NCBI RefSeq assembly: GCF_000526375.1
Contig: NZ_JAFY01000002.1
Location: 620,001 to 684,000 of the forward strand
DNA length: 64,000 nucleotides
Source: Aminiphilus circumscriptus DSM 16581
GTDB taxonomy: Bacteria > Synergistota > Synergistia > Synergistales > Aminiphilaceae
Direction: 5' to 3'
Positions 35,737 to 42,793 of the stretch are shown here, one piece after another; positions within the stretch are counted from its first letter, which is position 1; each line of letters begins with the position of its first letter. Below the pieces are notes generated by a model. It worked only from the letters and a program-made list of their open reading frames with translations. It did not search any database and was not told the DNA's origin. Made by a program: the position numbers and the translations under genes.

Positions 35737-36072
35737 ATGATCGCCGTTTCCGCAGAGGAAGCCCATGCATCGAGCGACGTTTCTTCCCGGTTTGCGCGCG
35801 CTCCCTTCGTGTTGCTTTTCTCCGACGAGGGGGTCTTTTCCGAAGCCCTTGTCGGCGAAGGAGGAGTCGATTCGGGCGCCGGAGGCACCATGGTACGGAA
35901 GCTCGCCGAGCGGGGAGTGACCGACGTGCTCCTGCCCCAGGTCGGTCCGAAGGCCGGGGCCGCACTCGCGGCGGCGGGTATGCATGCGTGGGGGCTTTTC
36001 GGCGACGCGTGGAGCGCCGAGAGGGCCGTCCGGGCGTTTCTCGCGGGAGAACTGCGGGAGATGCCGCTGTAG
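35737..36072 (+). CDS. NifX/NafY-type dinitrogenase iron-molybdenum cofactor family protein
   Basis: 111 residues. The fold pattern is of the NifX/NafB/orange-protein family (MIAVSAEEAHASSDVSSRFARAPFVLLF..., GGTMVRKLAERGVTDVLLPQVGPKAGAALAAAGMHAWGL). Family members bind FeMo-co-like or Mo-Cu-S clusters. No nitrogenase genes are in the window, so a role in the orange-protein/MinD system of anaerobes is more likely. The ATG at 35737 follows AAGGAGG. Mrp follows 29 nt downstream. Confidence 0.85.
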   Translation: MIAVSAEEAHASSDVSSRFARAPFVLLFSDEGVFSEALVGEGGVDSGAGGTMVRKLAERGVTDVLLPQVGPKAGAALAAAGMHAWGLFGDAWSAERAVRAFLAGELREMPL

Positions 36073-36101
36073 ACATCACACATCGAGGAGGTTCTTCTTT
36101 C

Positions 36102-36959
36102 ATGTCCGATTCTGTTGCATCGTCCTGTTCCGGTTGCCCTGAGGCGGCGACCTGCAACGAAACACCCGAGACCTGTTCTCTGCCCCCGAAGAAGGAAAAG
36201 GGCTCGGTGCGCCGGCTCGTTGCCGTGGGGAGCGGCAAGGGAGGCGTGGGCAAGAGTTCCGTCACGGCACTCCTTGCCGTGGCGCTGGCGAAAGAGGGGA
36301 AGAAGGTGGGGATTCTCGACGCGGACGTCACCGGTCCCTCCATTCCGAAACTCCTCGGGATACGGGCTCTTCCGGAAGGTTCACCGCTGGGCATGGTCCC
36401 TCCCCGGTCGCCGGAGCTTGGCATTTGCGTCATGTCGGTGAACCTCCTCCTGGAGGATCCCGCAAAACCTGTGATATGGCGCGGTCCTCTGGTGGGAAAT
36501 CTCGTGCGCCAGTTCTGGGAGGACGTTTTCTGGGGCGAGCTGGATGTCCTCCTCGTGGATCTTCCTCCCGGGACGTCCGATGCGCCCCTTACGGTCATGC
36601 AGAGTCTTCCGCTGGATGGCATGCTCGTGGTGACCTCTCCTCAGGAGCTTTCTCTCATGGTCGTGGAGAAGGCCATGCACATGACGAAAATGCTGAACGT
36701 GCCGCTTCTCGGCATGGTGGAGAACCTCTCCTTCGCGGAATGTCCGAAGTGCAAGGAGCGCATCGAACTCTTCGGCCCCAGCCATCTCGACGCGTTTGCA
36801 AAAAAATGGAACGTTCCCGTTCTCGGGTGTCTTCCCTGGGATCCTTTCATTTCCCGCCTGGGAGACAAGGGCCGGCTGGAGGAGTACGCCGATCTCGCCC
36901 AGGGAGATTCTCTCGATGCTCTGGCGACGACCTTCCGGGAGATACTGCAGCTCGCCTGA
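36102..36959 (+). CDS. mrp: Mrp/NBP35-family ATP-binding iron-sulfur carrier protein
   Basis: 285 residues. P-loop GSGKGGVGKSSVTALLAVALA (deviant Walker A with the first Lys) near residue 43, DADVTGPSIPKLLG, LPPGTSDAPLTVMQ and the C-terminal CPKC motif that bridges an Fe-S cluster between monomers in ApbC/Nbp35. An additional Cys-rich N-terminus (CSGCPEAATCNETPETC) resembles the Nbp35 N-terminal 4Fe-4S motif. Likely assembles or delivers Fe-S clusters. Second gene after NifX; a terminator follows. Confidence 0.92.
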   Translation: MSDSVASSCSGCPEAATCNETPETCSLPPKKEKGSVRRLVAVGSGKGGVGKSSVTALLAVALAKEGKKVGILDADVTGPSIPKLLGIRALPEGSPLGMVPPRSPELGICVMSVNLLLEDPAKPVIWRGPLVGNLVRQFWEDVFWGELDVLLVDLPPGTSDAPLTVMQSLPLDGMLVVTSPQELSLMVVEKAMHMTKMLNVPLLGMVENLSFAECPKCKERIELFGPSHLDAFAKKWNVPVLGCLPWDPFISRLGDKGRLEEYADLAQGDSLDALATTFREILQLA

Positions 36960-36982
36960 AGAGAGACGGACGCAAGAACGAC

Positions 36983-37024
36983 GGAAAGGCTCCCGAGACT
37001 CTTGGGGAGCCTTTCCGCGTCTTT
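36983..37024 (+). terminator. Intrinsic terminator of the NifX-Mrp operon
   Basis: Perfect 12-bp stem GGAAAGGCTCCC (36983-36994) with 37005-37016, 10-nt loop, then GCGTCTTTG. Twenty-three bp after the mrp stop; the T tract is short. Confidence 0.7.
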
Positions 37025-37080
37025 GTTTCTCGGCGGGGGATTTTTCCCTGTTGGGCATCGAAAAAATGCGGAAGAAGTCC

Positions 37081-37130
37081 TTGACGAATGTTGACATCCG
37101 CCTTATTATTGATATAGATTTTCAATATCA
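37081..37130 (+). promoter_or_regulatory. Promoter and repeated operator of the DUF5320-NifX-MinD operon
   Basis: TTGACG (37081-37086), 17 bp, TATTAT (37104-37109), directly followed by the operator TGATATAGATTTTCAATATC-A at 37110-37130, which matches 17 of 21 positions of the box at 35701-35721 and has a clearer dyad (TTGATAT / ATATCAA). A repressor bound there would block the transcription start. Confidence 0.72.
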
Positions 37131-37149
37131 AAAAAGGAGGAGTGCAGCC

Positions 37150-37419
37150 ATGCCGGGACGCAACGGAACAGGTCCACGCGGAATGGGGCCGGCCACGGGG
37201 TGGGGGTGTGGACCCTGCGGTATGGGATTTCGGAGAGGATTCTGCAGAGGAGGAGCCTTTCGGGCCCAAGGCGGTTGGGGTGGTGGTATGCCACTGTCCC
37301 AGTGGGTGCCTTCTTCCGAGGTGGAACGCAACGCCTTGGAGCAGGAGGCGGAATACCTGGAGCAACGCTTGAACCAGGTGCGGAGCCGTATGGCGAGTTA
37401 CGGGAAAACGGAGGAATGA
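37150..37419 (+). CDS. DUF5320-family small Gly/Cys/Met-rich protein
   Basis: 89 residues. The N-terminal half (MPGRNGTGPRGMGPATGWG, then CGPCG and a CRGG turn) is the signature of the DUF5320 family found beside NifX and MinD-like genes in anaerobes. The C-terminal half is a short coiled coil (VERNALEQEAEYLEQRLNQVRSRM). Function unknown; the Cys/Met residues could bind metal. Preceded by AAAAAAGGAGG and overlapping the next gene. Confidence 0.85.
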   Translation: MPGRNGTGPRGMGPATGWGCGPCGMGFRRGFCRGGAFRAQGGWGGGMPLSQWVPSSEVERNALEQEAEYLEQRLNQVRSRMASYGKTEE

Positions 37420-37421
37420 TC

Positions 37422-37799
37422 GTGACGATGACGTCGAAGGTGGCTTTCGCGACTGAGGGGGGACTGGTGTCGGCTCATTTCGGACATGCCCCGGTTTTTC
37501 TGGTGGTGACCATCGAGGATGGTCGCGTTCTTTCCCGAGAGGAGCACCCCAATCCCGGGCATGTGCCGGGTGCCCTGCCCAAGTGGCTTGCGAGTCTCGG
37601 AGCGACCTGTGTTGTCGCGGGAGGCATGGGAGAGCAGGCGCGTCGTCTTTTCGAGGCGAGCGGCATCCGGGTTGTCGTGGGTGCTTCGGGGAATGTGGAG
37701 CAGGTGCTCGAGACGTATCTCTCGGGAACGCTTTCCGGAACGGAAAGTTTCTGCAGCGGCAGTGGCACCTGTGGGGACCATTCCCATCACGCTTCCTGA
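37422..37799 (+). CDS. NifX/orange-protein-type Fe-Mo cofactor family protein
   Basis: 125 residues. VAFATEGGLVSAHFGHAPVFLVV and ATCVVAGGMGEQARRLFEASGIRVVVGASGNVEQVLETYLSG are the typical family segments, and it ends in a Cys/His-rich tail (CSGSGTCGDHSHHAS) that could bind metal. The start is taken as the GTG at 37422, 7 nt from GGAGG; an ATG at 37416 overlaps the previous stop but is too close to the Shine-Dalgarno. Followed within 14 nt by the first MinD-like gene. Confidence 0.87.
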   Translation: MTMTSKVAFATEGGLVSAHFGHAPVFLVVTIEDGRVLSREEHPNPGHVPGALPKWLASLGATCVVAGGMGEQARRLFEASGIRVVVGASGNVEQVLETYLSGTLSGTESFCSGSGTCGDHSHHAS

Positions 37800-37812
37800 G
37801 GAGCGGCGGAAG

Positions 37813-38658
37813 GTGCCCTTTCGTCTCGCCGTCGCCAGTGGCAAGGGTGGAACAGGCAAGAGCTGTGTCGCCGCGTCGTTGATCCTCGCTGCGGAGGATC
37901 GGGTTCTGGCCGTGGATGCGGACGTGGAGTGTCCCAATCTCGGCGGTCTTCTGGACTGGGAGAAGCGGGAGAGCGCTCCCGTCCGTATTCCCCGTCCCCA
38001 GGTCGATCCGGATCGCTGCGACGGGTGTGGCGCCTGTGCCGATGCGTGTCGTTTTTCCGCCATGCTGGTCTTCGGCAAAGGCCCCGCCCGGGTGAACGAT
38101 CTCTGTCACGGTTGTGGCGCCTGCGCGCTCGTCTGTCCTAAAGGGGCGATTTTCGAGGAAGGCGTTCCCGTGGGGTGGATGACGAGAGGGCGCGGACGGG
38201 GCAGGGATGTTCTGGAAGGGCGCCTTTCCGTGGGGCAGGCCAATCCTGTCCCCGTTCTGGAGGAACTGCTCGCCGTGGCGGTTGGTGAAGGGCGTGATCT
38301 GGTGGTGGACTGCCCTCCAGGAACGTCCTGTTCGCTCGTGGCGGCCCTGCACTTGTGTTCGGAGGCGCTTTTCGTCACGGAGTGCACTCCCTTCGGCGCG
38401 GCGGACCTCTCTCTTGCGCTGGACGTTGCGGAAGCGCTGCAAAAACCCGCCATGGTGGTGCTCAACCGAAGCGACCTCGGGGACGGCGGCGCGGAGGAAC
38501 TCTGCCGAAGGCGAAACATTCCCGTGGTGGCGCGTTTCCCCTTTTCCCGCGCTGTTGCGGAGGCCTATGCCTCGGGGATTCCTCCCTACCTTGTGGACGA
38601 GGCCTGGCGGAGTGCCATGGGTGCTCTCTGGACCGAGCTGAAGGAGCGTTCCCGATGA
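37813..38658 (+). CDS. MinD-like ATPase with inserted 2x4Fe-4S ferredoxin domain (1)
   Basis: 281 residues. Deviant Walker A ASGKGGTGKS near residue 8, DADVECPNLGG, then a two-cluster ferredoxin insert (about 60-115) with CDGCGACADACRF and CHGCGACALVCPK, then DCPPGTSCSLVAAL and the C-terminal P-loop ATPase half. The start is the GTG at 37813 with GAGGAG upstream. In anaerobes such pairs are encoded with orange-protein/NifX genes; the Desulfovibrio counterparts belong to the ORP complex. The role here is inferred from that. Confidence 0.92.
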   Translation: MPFRLAVASGKGGTGKSCVAASLILAAEDRVLAVDADVECPNLGGLLDWEKRESAPVRIPRPQVDPDRCDGCGACADACRFSAMLVFGKGPARVNDLCHGCGACALVCPKGAIFEEGVPVGWMTRGRGRGRDVLEGRLSVGQANPVPVLEELLAVAVGEGRDLVVDCPPGTSCSLVAALHLCSEALFVTECTPFGAADLSLALDVAEALQKPAMVVLNRSDLGDGGAEELCRRRNIPVVARFPFSRAVAEAYASGIPPYLVDEAWRSAMGALWTELKERSR

Positions 38659-39551
38659 GTGTCTTGCGGGAGATCGTGTTTCTGAGCGGAAAGGGCGGCG
38701 CGGGCAAGACCTGCATCACCGCCTCTCTCGGTGCCGTCCTTCCGGGAGCGAAGGTGTTTTGCGACGCCGACGTGGACGCGCCGAACCTGGAGCTGCTCCT
38801 CGCTCCGGAAATTCTTGAGGAGGAGCCCTTCGAGAGCGGTCTTCGCGCGGAAATCGATCCGGGTGCCTGCACAGGCTGCGGCCGATGTGAGGTGGCCTGC
38901 CGTTTTCGTGCCGTCGCGGTTCGGGACGGACGTGCCCAGGTGGATGCTTTTGCCTGTGAGGGATGTGGCGTCTGTGCCCTGGTCTGTCCGGAAAAAGCCG
39001 TGTCCTTCGTTCCCGTCGTGCAGGGGCGCCTTTTCCGGAGCCGCACCGTTCTCGGATGTTTCGAACATGCCCGTCTCCGGCCCGGAGGGGCCAACTCGGG
39101 AAAACTCGTGCAGCTCCTGCGGCGGCGGGCCCGGGAGACGGCGCTTCGAGAAGGCGTCTCGGTGCTCCTCGTGGACGGACCTCCCGGAATCGCCTGTCCT
39201 GCCATCTCGTCCCTCGCCGGTGCGAACGTGGCCCTGCTGGTGACGGAACCCACCGATTCGGCCCGAGCCGATCTGCTGCGCATCGCCGAGCTGGCCGGGC
39301 GTTTTCGCGTTCCCTTCGGCATTGTTCTCAACAAGGCGGACCTTTCCCGCGAGGGTGCCCACAGGACGGAAGAACTCTGTGCGGAGCGCCACTGGCCGCT
39401 TCTTGCTCGGTTTCCCTTTGTTGAAGAAATTCCGCGGTGCATCGCCCGACGAGAGGTCCCGGTAAAACCCTTGGGGGAGGAGCTGCACCGCCTCGCGGAA
39501 GGTCTTTCTCTTTTGCTCACCAAAGCGGCGGAGTGCGGAACGGGAGTGTAG
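38655..39551 (+). CDS. MinD-like ATPase with inserted 2x4Fe-4S ferredoxin domain (2)
   Basis: 298 residues, paralogue of the preceding gene and overlapping it by 4 nt (ATGA). LSGKGGAGKTC Walker A near residue 10, DADVDAPNLE, ferredoxin insert with CTGCGRCEVACRF and CEGCGVCALVCPE (about 73-115), then DGPPGIACPAISSL. The two proteins probably form a heterodimer with four 4Fe-4S clusters, coupling ATP hydrolysis to electron or cluster transfer to the NifX-like partner. Confidence 0.92.
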   Translation: MSVLREIVFLSGKGGAGKTCITASLGAVLPGAKVFCDADVDAPNLELLLAPEILEEEPFESGLRAEIDPGACTGCGRCEVACRFRAVAVRDGRAQVDAFACEGCGVCALVCPEKAVSFVPVVQGRLFRSRTVLGCFEHARLRPGGANSGKLVQLLRRRARETALREGVSVLLVDGPPGIACPAISSLAGANVALLVTEPTDSARADLLRIAELAGRFRVPFGIVLNKADLSREGAHRTEELCAERHWPLLARFPFVEEIPRCIARREVPVKPLGEELHRLAEGLSLLLTKAAECGTGV

Positions 39552-39634
39552 CGGAGGCGCTTGTTCCCGGTGAGAGGAGAACGGTGTTTCGCGCAGTTGT
39601 GTGCGTTCCGACTGCGCAAAAGGATTTTCGTGGG

Positions 39635-39669
39635 GTGCGGCCGCCGCCTGCGGCGGTCAGCCGCACTTT
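39635..39669 (+). terminator. Terminator-like hairpin after the MinD genes
   Basis: GTGCGGC (39635-39641) pairs perfectly with GCCGCAC (39660-39666) and encloses a second stem CGCCG / CGGCG; TTT follows, and a longer T run (CTTTTT) comes 11 bp later. Confidence 0.55.
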
Positions 39670-39689
39670 CCCGGGAGTACCTTTTTGTG
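39661..39689 (+). repeat. 29-bp dispersed repeat, copy 1
   Basis: Shares 26 of 29 positions with 42479-42507. Core CCCGGGAGT-CCTTTTTGTG. The CTTTTTGTG end also recurs in the 18936 and 19054 repeats. All copies are intergenic. Confidence 0.6.
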
Positions 39690-39922
39690 GTTGAGCAACA
39701 GGTCCATGCCCGCGGTAGCGACTGGACTCCAGCTACACCTCGGAGGTTTCGACATACCCTGTCCGTATCAGGCGCCGCGCTGGTTGGGCACGTTTTTTCG
39801 GAGAAGAGCCAAGGCCGTCGTTCCTTTTGGGGCGGCGGCTTTTATCGTGAACGGTTGCTCCGGAAGGCGAAGTGTGGTACGTCTCTGGGGTCTTCCGGAG
39901 AAGAACGTGGAGAAAATGGTAA

Positions 39923-40019
39923 GGAAGCCCTGAAAAAAACGTTTCCATTTTACCTTGACTCGGGTTGCATCAGTGCGAGACGCCCTGCGGGGCTGACGTA
40001 GCCTTATTTCAGAGGTTGC
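39923..40019 (+). repeat. ~100-bp dispersed element, copy A (MITE-like)
   Basis: Shares the internal block CTTGACTCGGGT-GCATCAG and GCCCTGCGGGGCTGACGTAG with copies B and C. The left end is GGAAGCCCTGAA; the right end (TTATTTCAGAGGTTGC) is diverged. The most decayed of the three copies. Same orientation as copy B. Confidence 0.8.
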
Positions 40020-40047
40020 GAACATTGAGGAAAGGACGGGGAAAGCG

Positions 40048-40512
40048 ATGAACAGGATCGTCGTTGCCAGCGTGTGTGCAAGCGCTCGCCGGAAGGATCC
40101 CAAGTCGCCCGTGGAGGAGGGGCTCTTCGACGCGGGCAAGGGGCTGCGAAACGATGCACACTGGGGTTTTTCCGACAGGCATGTGAGCCTTCTCCGGGAG
40201 GAGGACGTGGCTGCGGCGGAGTCGGAGGCGGGGTTTCCCTTTCCTCCGGGCAGTCTCGCGGAAAATCTGAGGCTTCGGGGGCTTCCGGAGGAACTCCCGC
40301 TCGGAGCGCTTCTCAAAGGCCCCGAGGAAACGCCGGTTCTCCGGATTAGGGAGCGTGGCAAACGAGCGGACGAACCCCATTCTTACGATTACCGGGGGTG
40401 GTGTCTACTGCCGAAGGTGGGATATTTTCTCGAAGTCGTCCGAGGCGGTGTGCTGCGCCCCGGAGACGCGCTGCGTCTCGAAGAGACGGGCGGATCCGGA
40501 GAAAACCGCTGA
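40048..40512 (+). CDS. MOSC-domain protein
   Basis: 154 residues. FPPGSLAENLRLRGL near residues 65-80 and the following LPLGALLKGPEETPVLRIRERGKRADEPHSY, with VVRGGVLRPGDALRL at the end, match the compact bacterial MOSC domain (as in MoaB/MogA-linked MOSC proteins). MOSC domains bind molybdenum or sulfur in moco-related chemistry. The neighbouring NifX/ORP genes make a molybdenum link plausible. AGGAAAGGACGGGGAAAG precedes the ATG. Converges on the GGDEF gene. Confidence 0.82.
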   Translation: MNRIVVASVCASARRKDPKSPVEEGLFDAGKGLRNDAHWGFSDRHVSLLREEDVAAAESEAGFPFPPGSLAENLRLRGLPEELPLGALLKGPEETPVLRIRERGKRADEPHSYDYRGWCLLPKVGYFLEVVRGGVLRPGDALRLEETGGSGENR

Positions 40513-40534
40513 AGGAGTGCTCCGAGGGGGAGTG

Positions 40535-41839
40535 TTACCGGGATGTGCTCTGGTCGAGGCACTCCACCCGGTTCTTCCCCTTGCGCTTTGCCGCATAGAG
40601 GGCCTGGTCGGCTCGGTTCAGAAATTCCGAAGCGCTCTCTCCCCGTCTGTATTGGGTGATGCCGAAGCTGGCGAAGACGGGCATGCCGCCTCCCGCGTCC
40701 AGCGAGGCGATCTCTCTGCGGAGTCGTTCCGCCAGGGTGCCCGCATCGGAGGCGTTTGTCGGGGTCAGGACGGCGAATTCCTCTCCGCCCCACCGGGCGA
40801 AAATGTCCGAGGAGCGGATGTGACGCTGCACCAGCTCGGACACGGCGACGAGAATGCGATCTCCCTCCAGGTGTCCCCGGCTGTCGTTGATGGCCTTGAA
40901 GTTGTCCAGATCGACCATGACCAGAGAGAGTGGTCGGCTGTGCTCTCGCGCACGCTCCATTTCCAGGGAGAGAAGTTTGTCGAAACGATGCCGGTTCAGG
41001 GCGTTCGTCAGGGTGTCCATGCTCGCGTCCCGTTCGAGCTGACCGATGAGCCGACGGTTGTTTTCCTCCAGAAGTTTCCGTTCCGTCACATCCTCCAGAA
41101 TGAGGGCGACCCGTCCTGCCTGGGGGCGATAGAGCGTGTAGGCAAAACAGCGCCATCCCCCCAGAAGGGGCGTCTCTCCGGAGATCCGTTTTCCCGTTCG
41201 TGCGACGCGCCGCATCTGTTCGAACAGAAGGTGCGTTCGCCGGGCGAGGTCGCCTTTTTCGCCGCAGAAAAGTTCGTGGAGATGGGGAAAGAGGGTGGTG
41301 TCCCCGAGTCTGTTCTCCAGGAAGGTTGAGAAGAGAATGTCGTTACTCCTCTCCTGCGGTTTCTGCCCGGTGAGGCGCCGGAAAGCGGGGTTCGCGTCGA
41401 GAATGCGGAAATCGTCGGGAGCGCCGCCTTCGCCCGGGAGGAACTCGAAGAGGACGAAGCCGTTGTGCATGGTGTCGAAAAGGGACCGATAACGGCTCTC
41501 GCTCTCGGCGAGGGCCTGCGTGGCCCGCAGCTCCTCCGAGATATCCCGCGCGGCGACCAGAAACCACGTGGGAATGCCCTCGAGGTTCGGCACGGCGGAG
41601 ACGGAGACCTTCAGAGGGAGGATTGTGCCGTCCCGACGGAGAATGCTGCAGGAAATATCGCAAAGCGCATGTCCTGCAAGAATGCGTTCGGCTCGTTCCG
41701 CAGTAGCGCGGTGTTCTTCCGGAGAAAGGAATTCCAGGACGCTCGTTCCCCGGATTGCCTCCGGCGAGGCGGCGCCGAGAAGGTTCGCGAAAGGGCCGTT
41801 GCAGAGGGAAAAGGCGAGGTCGAGATCGGCGAGAGCCAT
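40535..41839 (-). CDS. PAS-PAS-GGDEF diguanylate cyclase
   Basis: 434 residues from the first ATG. Two PAS-like domains (about 1-105 and 115-255) and a C-terminal GGDEF domain (about 265-425) with an intact GGEEF site and DNFKAINDSRGHLEGD. No membrane segment, so a cytosolic c-di-GMP synthase. Oddity: the first PAS domain clearly begins upstream of this ATG (PACFALFEASPLPM...), and the same frame stays open to a TGA at 42032-42034 without any ATG, GTG or TTG. An ATT at 42025, 7 nt from AAGAGGTG, is the best upstream start. See findings. Confidence 0.85.
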   Translation of the reverse strand: MALADLDLAFSLCNGPFANLLGAASPEAIRGTSVLEFLSPEEHRATAERAERILAGHALCDISCSILRRDGTILPLKVSVSAVPNLEGIPTWFLVAARDISEELRATQALAESESRYRSLFDTMHNGFVLFEFLPGEGGAPDDFRILDANPAFRRLTGQKPQERSNDILFSTFLENRLGDTTLFPHLHELFCGEKGDLARRTHLLFEQMRRVARTGKRISGETPLLGGWRCFAYTLYRPQAGRVALILEDVTERKLLEENNRRLIGQLERDASMDTLTNALNRHRFDKLLSLEMERAREHSRPLSLVMVDLDNFKAINDSRGHLEGDRILVAVSELVQRHIRSSDIFARWGGEEFAVLTPTNASDAGTLAERLRREIASLDAGGGMPVFASFGITQYRRGESASEFLNRADQALYAAKRKGKNRVECLDQSTSR

Positions 41840-42478
41840 GGGAAGCGGCGATGCCTCGAAAAGTGCGAAGCAGGCAGGAACAACATCTCCTCGTTCCGGG
41901 GCGGAACAGGAGTGGTATTCCCCGGGTCCTGGTGTTCGTGCCGTCCCAGGGGTACGGTGCGGCGAATCCCTCCGGGGAGAATGGATCGTCTCGACACAGG
42001 CTGGTCTGTCGTGCAGTTCCGAAATGAGATGTCACCTCTTGCTGCGCGTGCCACTGCCGTCCCGCCGAGGGCGGCTTTTTCGCGTTTCTTCCGTCATCGT
42101 ACCCGCTCGGAAAAGCGAGGTCCCAGAAAAGGCGGGATCTCTGCCTCATTCTCCGATGACGTGCGCCCTGTGGCGTGGAGACGAACGAACGAAGAATTTC
42201 CGGATAGTTTGATTGAGGAAACAAGGAGCATTATGATCCATAAGGCATTTTTGAAAAGAGTCTTGGGACTCATCTGCTTGTGAGAAGGTCGTTTTCCGTG
42301 ATTTGACGGAATTTCGACAAAATCGTGTGATGGCCGGATCGCTCAAAGAACAGGATGGTTTCGGGCCGGAGATGGCGAGAAGAAGCGATCGTGTGTCGAG
42401 ATGTGGGGAAAGAGTGGTGTGCGCCAGGGTGTGCAGAAAGGTTTTTCTTGTGTCCGACGACTGCCTGCTGGCGATGAA

Positions 42479-42507
42479 CCGCACGTGCCCGGGAGTGCCT
42501 TTTTGTG
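42479..42507 (+). repeat. 29-bp dispersed repeat, copy 2
   Basis: 26 of 29 positions identical to 39661-39689; ends in CCTTTTTGTG. Confidence 0.6.
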
Positions 42508-42622
42508 CTCGATGCGTGTGTTCGGTCGGCGGGGCTCCGTCGGGAGAGTAGCCGGCCTGCCGCAGCCGGAGGGTGAAAAACGCCCGGAGGATTTTGGAAG
42601 GTCCCTCCCGTTTTTCTCGAAA

Positions 42623-42631
42623 TGCTATACT
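42623..42631 (+). promoter_or_regulatory. Extended -10 promoter for the peptidase pair
   Basis: TGCTATACT: good -10 hexamer with the extended TG element. It would give a ~155-nt leader before the RocB-like gene. Confidence 0.45.
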
Positions 42632-42793
42632 TCGAGGCGTCAGCCCGGAACATGTGGGTCATGTGTGGCTCTTGGCTCCGGGGTGCCGGAAACAGGCTCT
42701 TTCTCCGTGTTTCATTCAAATTTGCCGGACGAGGGGGACTCTTCGGAGTGACCGGCCAGACGGAAACCCCCGCCGGAACGCAGGTGATGCATC

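Larger units (their letters stand above)
39552..40047. other. Intergenic region with a strong hairpin and dispersed repeats
   Basis: No gene supported. It contains a terminator-like hairpin at 39635-39669, a 29-bp repeat at 39661-39689 that recurs at 42479-42507, and copy A of the ~100-bp dispersed element at 39923-40019. Confidence 0.6.
42026..42793. other. Gene-free region
   Basis: I see no supported gene. It holds a plus-strand terminator-like hairpin (GCCG-t-CCC / GGGCGGC, 42056-42075, then TTTTT), copy 2 of a 29-bp repeat at 42479-42507, and the promoter of the M20 peptidase at 42623-42631. Confidence 0.6.
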
